A stretch of DNA of 64,000 bases from Oopsacas minuta (GCA_024704765.1 JAKMXF010000323.1:292403-356402), one strand, 5' to 3'; positions 33,756 to 46,400 are shown, counted from the stretch's first letter. Made by a program: numbers and translations. The notes: a model not told the origin generated them from the letters alone.

Positions 33756-34705
33756 CCAGGCCCAGATTTCATTGCAAGAAGCCCCAAACATAGCAAATCA
33801 ACAAGAAACCAGTTAGACTTCAAAGAGGTTTTGGTCAAACGTATTTCACAAACATAATTATGTATATTTAATTATACTTGTATAGTAATTGAGTCTTCTT
33901 ACTTAGTTTAAATAAGTGCAAAATTATAGGTAGATCATCTGGAAGATTTCATGAAGTACATACTTTCCTTCCATATCTCTAGTTGTGTATACGTTTTACA
34001 TAGTAGAGATCCTGCAACGAAGTGAGGGCAGGTGTATCCCCACGCATAGATTTCCTGAACAGTGCGGTATGGTATAAAACTAGTAGCTTTCTAAATAAAT
34101 TGAATAGTTCCAATTACAAACAATAAAACACATCATATCTTAATTATTAGAATACTATGCATACAGTTAATATACGGTAACTTGAACCGCGAAAATCTGA
34201 CGAAAATCGAATTTTCGAGTTAACTGGCAGTCGAGTTACCGGATGATAACTTATAACTTATTGCATAAATAAAGATAAACCAATTGTATAAATTATAGCA
34301 ATACTATGCAAAAAAACACCTAATATCAATAATCAGTGTCAACTTAAGAAATAGTCTATCCGTGAGATCGTTAAGATTATTATTAGTCTAGCTATATATT
34401 CTAAAATTAAAATCTCTATTAGTAATACGATTTTAGCTAACATAATAACCAAACATTGTTATTTTCGTCTTAGCTTCACGGTTGTAACAATAAATTTTAA
34501 AGTGAGAGTGCAAAACTTAAAGTGAGACCGGTTGAAATCCGGGAGACTCACTTTAGATCCGTGAGATCTGACAACTAGGCAAATAGTACAGGGATTTACC
34601 TAGTTTTATGTATTATTTGGTATTTCTTATTTCATAACAAGACGTAAGACTGTATAATAGATAAAGAACCTCTGCTGGATTCGGTATGCCGGTTAACCAC
34701 CGCTA

Positions 34706-36011
34706 CAGGGTGGCCAATAAGTTCTGTCTCCTCTCTGAATAGTGATAACTATTTATGTAGCCATTTTTATTGATTATTACTTGGCATATATCTAATAGAT
34801 ATGTCTAGCAATACATAACAAATCCTACTCTATGTAGCAACCTTTGTTCTTGACTACACTTCTTAGTCGCGTCGGAAAGGACCCCACTGCGGCTCGCAGG
34901 ACCTCCTGAGGAATCTTTTCCCACTCTTTGACCAATGATCTCTTCAGAGAGTCCAAATTGTTGTGAGACTTTGCACAACCCTTTGCTTCCAATATGGCCC
35001 AGATCGAGAAGTCCATTGGATTCAAATCTGGACTTGAGGGAGGCCATTCTTCCTTTGAAAGAAATCCTGAAATGTTCTCATGTAACCATTTTTGAGTGAT
35101 ATTGGCGGTGTCAGCCGGAGCACCGTCTTGTTGGAAGACAAATGGTTGATTTCTAAATATATTTCTGCTCGAGTGTTAATTACTGGTTCAAGGATCAACT
35201 GCCGATAGGTTGCAGCATTTATCTTGACCCCTTCAGGGACAAATATCAGCGGAGTCCGTCCATTCGCCGAAATACCGGCCCATACCATAATAGATCGGAG
35301 TTTTGGTATCCTAGCTACATACAAAACATCCTCAGGGATGCTTAAAGAGTTTGGAGCTAATATTCTGTCATTCTGTTTGTTAGTAGCCTGCTCTATATTG
35401 AACAATCTTTCATCAGAGAACAGAAACCGGTCAAGATATTCAATTTCGAGCCGAGTAAGAAGACCCTTGCTTCTCGAGAGCCTTTTCAGCTTAATAGTCT
35501 CCGAAAGGAAATGAACAGTCTTCCTTTTATATGACCTGAAATCCAATTCATTCTTTACTAAATTTTGCATCGATCCTTTAGATATGTGGACCTCAGCTGC
35601 CATTTTCCTCATGGATCGTAGAGGATTCCTCCTTATTCGGTCCCTAACTAAATTCTTCATCCTGGGAGTAGTGATAGACTTAGGACGACCACTTCGAGGC
35701 ATATCCTGAATGCTGCCCGTCTTCTGATAACATAGGATAGTTCTATATACGAACTTTCTCCTTGATTTTTTAATATTCAGCAATTTTAAAATTTTGCCTT
35801 GTGATTTACCTTTAGAAAATAATTCAACAATGGCAGCCCTTTCAAATCCATAGAATATTGTACAAGATAAATTGAATAAACAGCATATAGCTATAAAATA
35901 TAAATTATAATATTTCTGAGAATGATTTAATTGTATTAAACTTGTGGTAGCCTAATTAGTATTTATGTGATATTCTATCAAAGAATGGGACAGAACTTAA
36001 TGGCCACCCTG
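34706..36011 (-). mobile_element. DD37D mariner (maT-like) transposon
   Basis: The TIRs CAGGGTGGCCAATAAGTTCT (34706) and AGAACTTAATGGCCACCCTG (to 36011) differ at one or two positions. TA flanks both ends (34704-34705 and 36012-36013). The 1306-bp length is typical for mariner. It encodes one minus-strand transposase with a single frameshift. Confidence 0.92.
34810..35851 (-). pseudogene. Mariner DD37D transposase, one frameshift
   Basis: The N-terminal helix-turn-helix pieces run from about 35850 (FERAAIVELFSKGKSQGKI) through MPRSGRPKSITTPRMKNLV to ISKGSMQNLV. The catalytic core has FSDERLFN (first Asp) and VWAGISANGRTPLIFV. Near 35155 the frame changes by one base. In the new frame come FQQDGAPADTANI (second Asp) and SPDLNPMDFSIWAILE (third Asp). 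The second and third Asp are separated by 37 residues, which marks the maT-like DD37D mariners. The C-terminus is RLRSVVKNKGCYIE. The single shift suggests recent inactivation. The exact start codon is unclear. Confidence 0.9.
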
Positions 36012-36771
36012 TATATCCATTTCAGTGTAAGAGAAAATATATTCGGTTAACCGAATATTAAATTTCTACCAATATATTCAGAGATCCCAAGGTTATAAGA
36101 GGAACGAATTTCCATTTATTTACACGAATTCTGCTAGTTAGGTATTTATGAGATGTTTCACTTTGGGTCCATAATCTCAAATTTCAACAGTTTTGTAAAT
36201 CCAATCGATTCACGATTGCATAAATATTAGCTAGGTATTTATATTTCAATTTTGGTCACAAATTATTATCAATTGTAATGAAGAATAATTGCAGCAGTTA
36301 ACCGCTATCATTGTATAGGTATCAACCATCCATTATTCGGTTAACCAACTGCAGTCCTAAAACACCTATTTAGTGTCAACTGCCTAGTAAGGTGCTTTAA
36401 GTAGTAAAGGGGTGTTTTTACCTATTGCATACTAGAATTTGCCCCCCATATTGCTAGTTTTGAAACCACTCTTATTAAGATCTTGAGCTACCACAATATG
36501 GGTTCGTAAGGGTTTTAGTTCATTTTGTGCGTTTTCATCCAAATTAAAGGGAAATGTAATACTTTGAGTTAGAGCCTAGAAAGTTGAATTTGAGTACATT
36601 GTGTAAAAATATATCTTGATAACCAATTTAATAATGTTTTGAAGCTATTAGTGAAATTTAAGGGTTGGGCACTAATCACAAACTTGTCACCGTGAGTGAA
36701 GAATAAATGAGATGGAAGGTGCTATTTTATATGGATATGGTTGGACGTAGCATATTTGTATTAGACTAGAA
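36012..36771. other. Intronic stretch with GGTTAACC repeat words
   Basis: The word CGGTTAACCG and close variants occur at about 36044, 36296 and 36340, and also just left of the mariner at 34689. This suggests an older repeat interrupted by the mariner. No gene. Confidence 0.4.
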
Positions 36772-37027
36772 CAGAGGCGGCGACAAGGGGGGCCATGGAG
36801 GGCACAAATTTAAGTTTCTATTTTAGGTTTTATTGCATATCGTGTAACACATTTAAAGAAATATGAAAATGGTATAAAATTGGATGGTTTTGTGTCATAC
36901 AGACTCAGAAGCATCCTACAAAGTTGCTTTTATTTACTTTTAAATTTCTTACAACTTAATAATTTACTTCTTAACTCGGTTTGGATTTCGGTGTTCCCCC
37001 TGAGGCGGCGCTATAGCGCTGCCTCTG
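36772..37027. repeat. hAT-like miniature element, 256 bp
   Basis: The ends are CAGAGGCGGCG and CGCTGCCTCTG (one mismatch). Flanks GACTAGAA and GACTGGAC agree at 6 of 8. Next to the right end is the palindrome GGCGCTATAGCGCTGCC. The same family, inverted, is at 44057-44252, sharing CATACAGACTCA-like and CAAAGTTGCT-like blocks. Confidence 0.78.
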
Positions 37028-38051
37028 GACTGGACTACAAAGAATCGGGACAATTAAGGTTTTTGGCAAGTTTTAGCGAGACATTAACCTCACTGGTCCT
37101 CAATACATGTCCTAAATCCGGGACGTCAGGCCAAAACTGGACAGTTGGCAAGTATTTAATCAGATTTCAAATGTATCATATAATGAAACGATTTTCATTA
37201 AGGTTTAACAGTACACCATTAACTATCAAAACCTATTATTATGCGACATAATACCATAGTTTAACTACTCTTTTCATTCAAAATTTACAAAAAGAATTTA
37301 TGCCGAATCAAGAATGTAAATAGCAATAAACATTGAGTGTCTCACAAAATAGGGGCAAATGATGTTAATTACCCCATACCTATTTCAAATAATATTTTAT
37401 CCCCGGGATAAATTTTTATATTCATAAAATATCCTATAGATAAACAATTGTATAATAGTTTATCCTCGGGACAAAATATAATGTAAAGATTATCGCCCGG
37501 AATAAACTATAATATACGTTTTAGATTATCTTACAGGATAGACTATTATATGGTAGATTATACTCCGGATAACGATAATCTTTTATATACTATAGTATAA
37601 AAATCCAAGAAGGGATAGAATAATATCTGTTAGAAGGGGGCAAATTCAGAGACTATTTCACGAATAAATGGTAAATTGGTGCATTTGTCCATAGTGTGCC
37701 CATCCATTAAACTCAGTGCAAAGCTATACAAGTGACCTGAATAAAATAGCTAAAGGTAAGCAAATTACACCCTCGCTAAACCGAACGGCATTGCTGCAAA
37801 ATATTTGTTCGGACCAGTGAAATAAATTGAAACAATACTATCGAAGCAATAGGATCTAGGGGTACATTATTTCGAAAAATGTAAACAATAAACCTTGCAT
37901 CACGTGAAAATATTATTTGAAATTTATCCATGTAGAATTGGCTACATTTAGGCCACTTTAGGAAGAGTTTTATTGGCTTTTACAAAGGTTGTTTAACCAT
38001 TAGGCTATGTTCGGATAAGTGAGGATTCGGTTTAGTGAGGGTCTACTGTAC
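37028..38051. other. Intronic stretch, no gene recognised
   Basis: Around 37390-37600, clustered partly palindromic words such as ATTATACTCCGGATAACGAT and TATCCTCGGGACAAAATATA may be a decayed repeat. No coding. At about 37990-38049 TTCGGATAAGTGAGG with GTCTACTGTA resembles one end of a Tigger-like miniature element abutting the KIF14 splice donor. Confidence 0.35.
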
Positions 38052-38264
38052 CTGAAATATTTCATCTTCAAGTTTCTTTTTCTCCTTCTCTAACTCATTA
38101 ATTAACCGAGTATGATATTTCTTCATATCATCATTTTCCTTTTGCTTCCTTAACTCTCCTAGCTGTATCATGTGCCTCTGAGCTATGTTTTCATCTTCAA
38201 GCAGTTGTATTCGAGCTTCAAGTTCAGTTAATCTTCCCTTAGCTTCTTTATACACTTCTTTATC
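38052..38264 (-). CDS. KIF14: Kinesin KIF14-type, internal coiled-coil exon
   Basis: 71 codons, phase 0 at both ends. The acceptor is TTTAATTAG/GATAAAG (exon starts 38264) and the donor ATTTCAG/GTACAG (ends 38052). An in-frame TAG in the acceptor shows the exon cannot extend upstream. The product is a heptad-rich, highly charged helix (EARIQLLEDENIAQRHM, LRKQKENDDMKKYHTRLINE, LEKEKKKLEDEIFQ), corresponding to the coiled coil between the FHA domain and the tail of KIF14. It joins in frame to 28681 downstream and 52213 upstream. Taken alone it could be any coiled coil. Position, strand and phase support the assignment. Confidence 0.82.
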
Positions 38265-38439
38265 CTAATTAAACATACAATAAGATTCAAAATAAAATTT
38301 ATGGAACAGCAAAAGTATAGAGTTGAATAGGTGATAATTTGAAAGGACTCTCAATGGCTTAATGAATACATGGCCTTGAATGGGACTGCGATGGCACAAA
38401 AAATGGAAGGCTGACTGGAAATGTGTTTAACATATGTAT

Positions 38440-39340
38440 TATTTTAGTAGCGGACTTCGGATGCTAGGTCGCTGCTAGACGGGTTGACGTGTCCTTGAGG
38501 TTTATGCCTTGTGTTAGCATAAGTATTAAACAGATAAAATTGTCAGTGCTTTAGGGTCGCTACACGACGAGATAACTCGGCGCTAAGTGTTTCAAAGTAA
38601 ATCTTTGTGGAAAATACAATTTGATATTATCCATGGTCCATCCAAATTCAATTTAATGACCTTCTGTGAAAATAATAGAGCTGTCACGTGGTTTTTGATT
38701 AGTAATCTGTGCACTTTGTGCCTTGAGCATTAAGAAATTCTCAAAACAAAACAAAATTCGGAAAAATTTACGCCTTTTGTACAGTCATGATAACGTTATA
38801 ATTCCATGAAGAATTTGCTTTTGGTCGAAATGAAGTCAGGAAATTTGCCACATTGAGGGTTACCTCGAGGTCGACTGAAAATAAACATCTACACTATTAA
38901 AACGTAATTAATATGTACTATCGCGGTTTGCTTGCTAGGTGGCTGGCCGCGACAATTTAATACATCAGGTAAGATTAAGTAGTGCATAGAAAAATTTCCT
39001 AGTACTTTTGGTGGCTACGCGACGGGATAAACTCAACACTTCGTGACTTGGAGGAATGTTTTTTGGAAATGATAATTATATATTATCCATCATTCATCCA
39101 AATTAGGTTCAATGGCCTTCTGTGCTGACACTGGAGATGTTATGTCGCTTTTAGTTAGTAATCTCGGTACGTTGTGCCTTGGGTATTAAGAAATTCTGAA
39201 ATTTTCAAAATTTGATGTCTTTGTACAGTCATGATGACGTAATAATCCCGTGATGAGTATACTTTCGGCCAGAGCCATGACGTCAGGACATTTGTCACTT
39301 TAAGGTAGCTGTGATTCAAATTTCAAACTCTATCATGTGT
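38440..39340. repeat. Two-unit tandem duplication, about 450 bp per unit
   Basis: Unit 1 (about 38440-38890) and unit 2 (about 38905-39340) share, in the same order, GCTAGGT-GCTG, a CTACRCGACGRGATAA word (38573 and 39014), TCCAAATT, GACCTTCTGTG/GGCCTTCTGTG, TTGTGCCTTG.GYATTAAGAA and TTGTACAGTCATGATRACGT. Divergence is moderate. No open frame spans it. Confidence 0.75.
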
Positions 39341-41399
39341 ATTGGCTGAGCAGTGATTAAGAATGAGATTTTGGAAAATCGAAAGAGGTGACAATGACGT
39401 CATAATTTTGTCATAGGTCTGGAGATAATGTAATTATTTCAATGCCTTTAGTATTTGATTTTATCCATCGACTGCAACATATCTATGTTTGTGGTTCGGA
39501 ATTGATTGAAGAAACTGGATGACCCCCCCAGGGACCCCAGGTTAAATTCAAGAAACTCATCCAGTTTGAATAGAAACCAATTTTGGTATCGATATTCGTA
39601 ATCATTAAAAGATTTCACGCCTTTTGAGTGATTATTCAAATATGCCGACGCCGAACAAATTGCTCGAAAACTTGACACCTGCATCTTTGCCTCTATGTTA
39701 TTACTTTCTCCTCACAATTGCTTGTTTCTCCCGAATACATTAAATACAAAACAAATTGCTCTTTTGCAACCAGATACTTTAGAATCGGGCTTTTGCTACT
39801 TTGATCACGTAAAATATGTGCAGTTTCTTTCGGGGTATTTTGCTTCTGTGATTCTTGCCATCATCTATTTGTCAAATGACTAAAATTCCCGATTACGGTT
39901 GCAATTTTATTAGTCAAAATGAGTATAGATAGAAAATTGTTTATTTATTGTACTTGAATGATTATCTATTGTTATCTCTGTACTACATAGACTAATTCGA
40001 TGAACGTAGAGACTAAGAATTTCACTCTCTCCCCAAATAATGGTTTAGTAGTTGAAACAGGATATTATGGTTCTTTTTCCATGCATTATGGTGGCCAAAA
40101 AGGGCCATATAACGATTTCGACAGTAGCCTAATGAGATACCGTTAATCTCCGGCACTAAGCTATTTAATTAACCCATAATTAACCAGGCCTCAAATTAAT
40201 TTATTTCACTTGAAAATAATGTTATCGTATGTTCCTAGCCTCACAAGTGGGTTCATCAGAATATTTACCGAATAGTTAATAGTTGGTTGCAAACGAATAT
40301 CAGAATTCATGAATAGCTACCTTACTCAACGAGTGTGAAGTTTAGGAGCGAGCATTGAGCATAACTTCAACTGAATAAATCAGACAATTTCCAATCAATT
40401 CCCCTGGAATTTGTTGAGTGCCTTAATGTTGGTTGGAGTTTACCCTATATTCAAAATTATTTTCTATCATAGTTTATTGATAAGGACCCTTTCGTATATA
40501 ACACAATTTCGTAACTAATATTGTTTTGTTTAGTAGTTATTATTATATAATTATAATTATAATTGTGTTGATATATTTGTCAAATACTTTTATATATAAT
40601 TAATATGTGTTATCAATGCAGTTTTCAGTTGTTTATATCTGGATGAAAAATGGATCCTTGAGGTTTGTCAAGGAATCTAAGGGCTGAGTATAAATACTAA
40701 TTTACCTACGAAGTGTCTATTGACACCGACCGGCCAGGGCCACAAATTGATCATTTGACGCTGATCATTGGAAACATGGCATACAACAAAGCATAGTAGC
40801 AAACTTGACAATTTATGACAGCCTAATTAGCTAAGTTGTACAATACTCGTATATCGTATAATAGGTATTAAGCGTATAGTACATTATAGGTGATCGATTT
40901 GAACGTATTATAACTATGTTAACCACGAAATATGAGATTTTTACATTGTTAAACTTGTTCAAGTCACATTATTATCATGTATTATATAATTTGGCCAACT
41001 ATGCTGAGATTTCTTATTAACAATTCGAGAACTACTGTGTTGATTCAAAATATTTATTACAGAAATCAGCCTAACAGAAGTTACGTCACCAAAATTGCAG
41101 ATTGAACGGATAATACGTATTATAAAATATGTATTATACGTAATACGCCTTCATTGAAAGATTTATTAACAACTTAGATTTTTAGTAAACCATAAATGAA
41201 AACATGAAGCTTGAAATTCAATATTTTACACAAATCTTAGCAATGTATCAATATATCAATAACATCAGTTCTTTTGTATTCTTTTCAATGTCCTTGATCC
41301 CAGGGGCGTCCGTTAATTATTTCGCTTATGAAAGTGCCACTTCTGTTTAAAAAAATTGTGTAAGCATCACATTGGGAGTGAAATTTTTATCCATCATCC

Positions 41400-43250
41400 A
41401 TCATCTCGTCTTTGGACATGAAAGTCGAAAGGAATTTGATATGTACTTATTTATATCCCAGGATAAATAGCATCCAAAAGGATATGTTCAATACAAGTAT
41501 GGAAAATAGCTACGATGAAAGACATATAAAACATGAAAAATATGTTGCGACAAATGAAAAAGCAGGGAAGGAAAGCGGAGCTAACACTGGGTAAACTATC
41601 GGAAACTCTTCGAAATGTTCCAAATGCGAAGGGAGGGTTGGTGATTAATGAAGAAAATGATTTAGAGATGACACACAACACACATCGAAAATATAATTAA
41701 ATCATTAATAGAATGAAAATACTCTTGATGGTCTCAAGTATCAGTAATTGTTATTGATAAAGATTTCATTCAATGGAAAATTGAGAAATGAATTCCCAAA
41801 TGCATCAGTACTGTTCTGTCAATTTCATGTTGTGAAATTTCTCCAAGAAAGTGTCGGCTTTAGAATTACCAAAAGAAAAGCATGAATTAGTCTGTGACCT
41901 CCTACGTCAAATTGTTAATGTAATACTGTAGAGGAGTATAGTAATTTAAAAGTAGAATTACCAAAAATGGTGAAATAATAAATTAAAAGGGTACTTCTTG
42001 AAAATTTGGTACACCTGAAATCGGTTGATGAAGCACTTCAAAGATATCTCTGATGCTGTTGCTGTTGGGTTTCAAGACAACTTGCATGCTAATTCTAAGG
42101 ATTATAATAAGCAGTAGCATACTCAAGTCAGTTTGTTTTCGAACAAAAGTTTGCTATCGCATACTCTTTCGAAAAATCAGAAGTATCAACAGATACTTAA
42201 AATGGGGCAAAGCTAGCTGTTTCAGCATCTGTATATGATATGCCAGGATTTAGATAGAAATATCTATGGAGAAAGTGCTAAACTTATGGAATGGTAGCAC
42301 ACCTTTGAAATTGTGCCTACAGAAGAAATATTCTAAGGCGATACTGGAATATTAGCAGGGGCGTCGGAAAAGCAGCAATTCCTGAGACTATGGCTGCTGC
42401 AATAATTTCCGAATAATAATTATCTTTCACTTGTTTGTTTTCACCTGTAAAAGATTCTTGTGTAGATCAAATACGTATATATTTTCACTATTTACCTTGA
42501 AGTGTATCATTGTTTATTCAATCTAAACATAAATAATACTTACGTTGGAGATTATATTTGTATGCAAAATAGTGTTCCTACTCGCTGGAACTCAAAGCTA
42601 TTCGTGATCAAATCCATCTTACAAATAGATAAAGAGAAATTCGACTCCATTGACACGATAAAGTTAGCCTCATCTGAATTAAACTCTTTGAAAGATTTTG
42701 TCGAAATTCTATCACCGTTTAATGAGTGTAAATAGGAGTAAAATGGCTTGCTGATTCACTTGAATGTCGCTTTTTAGTGCATATGAGTTAGCATTATACA
42801 CAATAGCATGTACCTTAGATACTTTGAAAATTGAAGTGGTGTAAGAATTAAAGTGAGCTATGATATCAAAAAGATACAATCTTGTCTAAGATGCCTTGAA
42901 TTGAAGCAGCAGGTATTGTTGCTTCAAAGACTTGATAACTATGAATTTTGCCATAGGGGATATCTCAGTATGATCCAATATTTGGACTTCCTCTATTTAT
43001 TCCCTGGAGTAATAAACGATGAAGTCACATTGAACACTCAATTTTGGTGACGCAATCTATGCTATAATGAGTATACAGATAATATTCTAGTATTTATGTG
43101 ATAACACGCTTAGCTCTTCACTGCCCCTGTTGTTGCTCAAAGGAATTACCACAATACCAAGACAATTTAGAGATCTAACTTTAAACAGGTCATTTCTCGG
43201 AAGTAATTTCCACATTTATAGTTAGAATTTTGTCTTAGTTGATGCCTAAT
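41400..43250 (+). pseudogene. Decayed BED-type hAT transposase remnant
   Basis: The best-preserved piece is 42560-42732, MQNSVPTRWNSKLFVIKSIL ... LKDFVEILSPFNECK. It matches the 'PTRWNS' segment of hAT transposases and the helical insert after it. A further piece (42853-43050) has LDNYEFCHRGYLSMIQYLDF and resembles the C-terminal third. Everything else is broken by stops and frameshifts. No ends found. Confidence 0.65.
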
Positions 43251-44056
43251 TTATTGATAATGGTGAAAACATATATCTAGAAACGTAATTATAGTGACCT
43301 CTATAATACCTACGCCAAGGAACTGTTGATATTTGTACTCACTAGTTCTTATCCAAAGTGAAATGTAATCGAACTAATAAGCAAGATCAATGTGTTCGTA
43401 TTATCTGGTTGTGTGTATCAACGCAGTTCTATCTTAAATAATTTCGTTAATGATAGAGGATCTGCATAAATGAATGAATGTTAGCCAATTTATAATTCAA
43501 ATATTTATGTTAATGAATTTACCCTAGTTACCTACAAAAAACATTGTTAAAAAGTCAATCTTTGAAAATAGAAGAAATTCGATCAAAAAGTGTATGCAAG
43601 CACAAAATAAGACATATTGTGAAGCATTTGTATAAATTTATTTAATACAGTCCTTCTATCGTGATTTACGCTTTCCAACACGTTTTGTGCTAAGTTAATA
43701 CAAATCATAATTCATTTCATAAGATTTGTGGGATTATCGATAAATTGGTCTATATTAGTAAATAACTACCATAATTGAAGGTGAATTTGATTGCGACATT
43801 GTGGTTAAAATAACCAGAAAAGAAGGTTCAAAAGTATTCAAGTTGCCTCCACCGTATGTGGAAACCTATTTATAGTAGAATTTGTAATGATAACTGTAAT
43901 CCTTCATATCAAAGAAAATTTAATCAATGGCCTAGAAATGGTTTTGGCAATTCTTTGTTCAGCTAGCCGTGTATAAAGTAGACCATGCCCCACAATTAAA
44001 TGATATACTTAACCCTATAGTTATCTACTATAAAGTATAAACAAGATATTAAGCAC

Positions 44057-44252
44057 CCGAGGCGACGCTCTAGCGCCGCCTCAGGGGGAGGTACAACCTG
44101 TCCCTTAGCAACTTTATAGGATGTTTTTGAGTCAGTATGACACAAAACCATCCAAAATTTTACCATTTACATGTTTCTTTTAATGTGTTATAGTAATGCA
44201 ATAAACCTAAAATGGAAAATTTGCATTAGTGCCCCCTTTGTCGCCGACTCTG
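44057..44252. repeat. hAT-like miniature element, 196 bp, perfect TSD
   Basis: Begins CCGAGGCGACGCTCTAGCG and ends GTCGCCGACTCTG. The octamer TTAAGCAC flanks both sides exactly (44049-44056 and 44253-44260). It is the same family as 36772-37027 in opposite orientation. Confidence 0.85.
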
Positions 44253-44841
44253 TTAAGCACTAATAATTGTATAAATTATGATAAACTTATACGTTGCTAT
44301 ATATTTGAATAGGTACTCTTGTTAACAAATAATTCTGCTTTATATCTGGGCATATATAGGAACAATTAGAAGAATTACAATTCGAACTAGTTTCAAAGAC
44401 CTAAAGAACATCATATCTTAACACCACCAGACATGTTTAACTTTTGCAACACAACTCCAAGTATCTCATCAATTAAATTCTTGTATATACGTAACGAAAT
44501 ATGAATTGGCCGAATTGAGTACAACTTTTGCAACTGGGTAAGATACAAATACAATAATAAACAAATTTGCGATATATTAATTTGCAAATATATAAAGATT
44601 TCTCAAACATTGTTTTAAACACACCACTATTAGAAGGCCCCAGTTGATTCTGCTATAGTTCTGCTGTATATATGTAATGTATAAATTGTAATTCAGGTTC
44701 TTAGATAACAAGACATTGACCGGAACGCGAGAAGGTTACCAACAATTTATACTAATAAGTGATACACTAATTAGAGCCAAGCGTATGAGCGAACAACTTA
44801 ATTACATTAATTCATAAGTTCGCTGGTGGAAAAGCTAACTA

Positions 44842-45265
44842 CAGTCAAACTTGACTATAACTGCCACTGAAGGGACTGACCAAAAGTGGCCGTTATATGC
44901 AGGTGGGCGCTATAGAGAGGTTGACCGTTATACCTTAGTGTGGTTGTAACTTCATACTAATAGTGGTGATATAAAGAAGTTGGCCTCTAAGACAAGTGAC
45001 CGATATTTATGATAATATAGTGGAAGTAAGTCATGATGGCCACCCAAGGGACTTGTCAAAATAGACCTTATGGAGGTGACAAAAATATTAAGTGGTCGTT
45101 AGATAAAGGAACTGGCCGTTATAGACAGGTTTAGCGCCAGTATGGGACCGAATGGTGGCCGCTATATAGAGGCCAATATAATGGGAAATCTGAGGGGACT
45201 GTCTATAGGTGGCAGTATGTGCAGGTGACCGTTATACAGAGGTGGACGTTAAGCCGGTTTAACTG
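44842..45265 (+). repeat. Pogo/Tigger-type miniature element, 424 bp
   Basis: The ends are CAGTCAAACTTGACTATAAC and AAGCCGGTTTAACTG, with TA flanks (44840-44841 and 45266-45267). The interior repeats GTGGCCGTTATA/GTGACCGTTATA words. The TIR shares its first nine bases with the complete Tigger at 11613, so that transposase or a close relative could have moved it. The partial copy at 1-362 is its reverse complement. Confidence 0.85.
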
Positions 45266-45830
45266 TATACTGAAACTGCAAAGTCCGAATCTACATGCTT
45301 CATTGGAGATTATACAGCATGGATATATGATCATGATTATGATTGGTACCTCGGTAGAGTCGAATCAGTTTGTGAGGAAGAAGGTGATATGAACATTTGG
45401 TTTATGCACCTAGAAGGATCGGGTTGGAGATACTACGACAAAAATATATTCTGGACTACTAGAGATGACTTCTGTTATATCCCTCAAAATCATATGCTTT
45501 GCAAAATATTAGACCCACACCAATCACAGGAAGGAAATACAAAGTTTCCCTGAATTATTTCAATTAATCGTTAGAGCTTGACCATCACATATGACGATTA
45601 GAAATGCACGTTTACAGCATTTAAGAGCAATTATCAATATATCATTGTATTAAACATTATAAGCTTAAATTCAATTACTATGTGGTTTGTATAAAGACTG
45701 TGTTTTGTATGTTGGAATTTGTTGATTGAATTAATTAGACGCTAACTTCTAGGGGCGATAAACATAAATAAGACTTCTAAAGAGGCTTGTGTTTCCCAAA
45801 AATGTTAAAATCCCCCAAATTCTACTAAGA
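45266..45830. other. Intronic stretch with a possible decayed coding trace
   Basis: On the plus strand, about 45315-45555 reads in part YDWYLGRVESVCEEEGDMNI and WRYYDKNIFWTTRDD, without a long open frame. The composition looks protein-like, and I could imagine a relic of a transposon-associated chromodomain/Tudor-like segment, but I cannot identify it. Confidence 0.4.
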
Positions 45831-45834
45831 ATGG

Positions 45835-46400
45835 GGAAGATACTTCCGAAAGTTATGTGTTTAAAGTCAAATCTCTAAAACTGTCCTGGTATTTTTGGTA
45901 ATTCCTTTGAGACACAACAGGGGCAGTGAAGGGCTATCGTCTTAGTACATAAATACTAGAATAATATCTGTACACTCATTATAGTACAGATTACGTCACC
46001 AAATTGAGTGCTCAATTTGACGTTATCATTTATTACTTAAGGGAATAAATAGAGAGGTCCAAATATTTTGATCATACTGAGATATCCCTCTAACAAAATT
46101 TATTATTAGTTATATCCATTCCTTAACAATCCTTATGGTGTTATGCAACATTTCGCAAAAGTGAGGGCGCACAAAGTTCAACTCAAAATTTCTCTTGGCA
46201 GATACTCTCAAATCAGTTTGAAAGTTATTGCATCGTGTTCTACGATGTTTGATATACTTATTTATCAACTTTCAGGTAAATTGAAAGTTAGAGAACAAAA
46301 TATTACAACTTTGATAAAAGGTGTCAATTATATAGATAATTTTGGACAAATTCGAAAATTTAAAATTGATTTTCCCGGAGAATAATTGATGAAATGAGCT
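45835..46400 (-). pseudogene. Inverted second copy of the decayed hAT C-terminal region
   Basis: From about 45835 to 46110 the minus strand matches plus-strand 42935-43250. Shared blocks include AATTCCTTTGAG / CTCAAAGGAATT, CAGGGGCAGTGAAG / CTTCACTGCCCCTG, and GAGATATCC / GGATATCTC. The two remnants therefore lie in opposite orientation about 2.6 kb apart. No intact reading frame. Confidence 0.68.

Larger units (their letters stand above)
28682..38051 (-). other. KIF14 intron, 9.4 kb, transposon-filled
   Basis: It is bounded by CAG/GTACAG (donor at 38051) and TATAG (acceptor at 28682). It contains the miniature elements at 29119-30019 and 36772-37027, the mariner at 34706-36011 and the hairpin at 33654-33755. 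Between 30020 and 33650 I see no gene. A Tigger-like half-TIR TACAGTAGAACCTCGTTAAT lies at about 31104, and imperfect repeats containing CTCTAGGTTTTGAACC-like words lie at 32660-32820. Confidence 0.8.

Noticed and set aside
36880-37251. 123-aa plus-strand reading frame.
   Set aside because: It begins inside the miniature element 36772-37027 and continues into intron sequence, with no domain.
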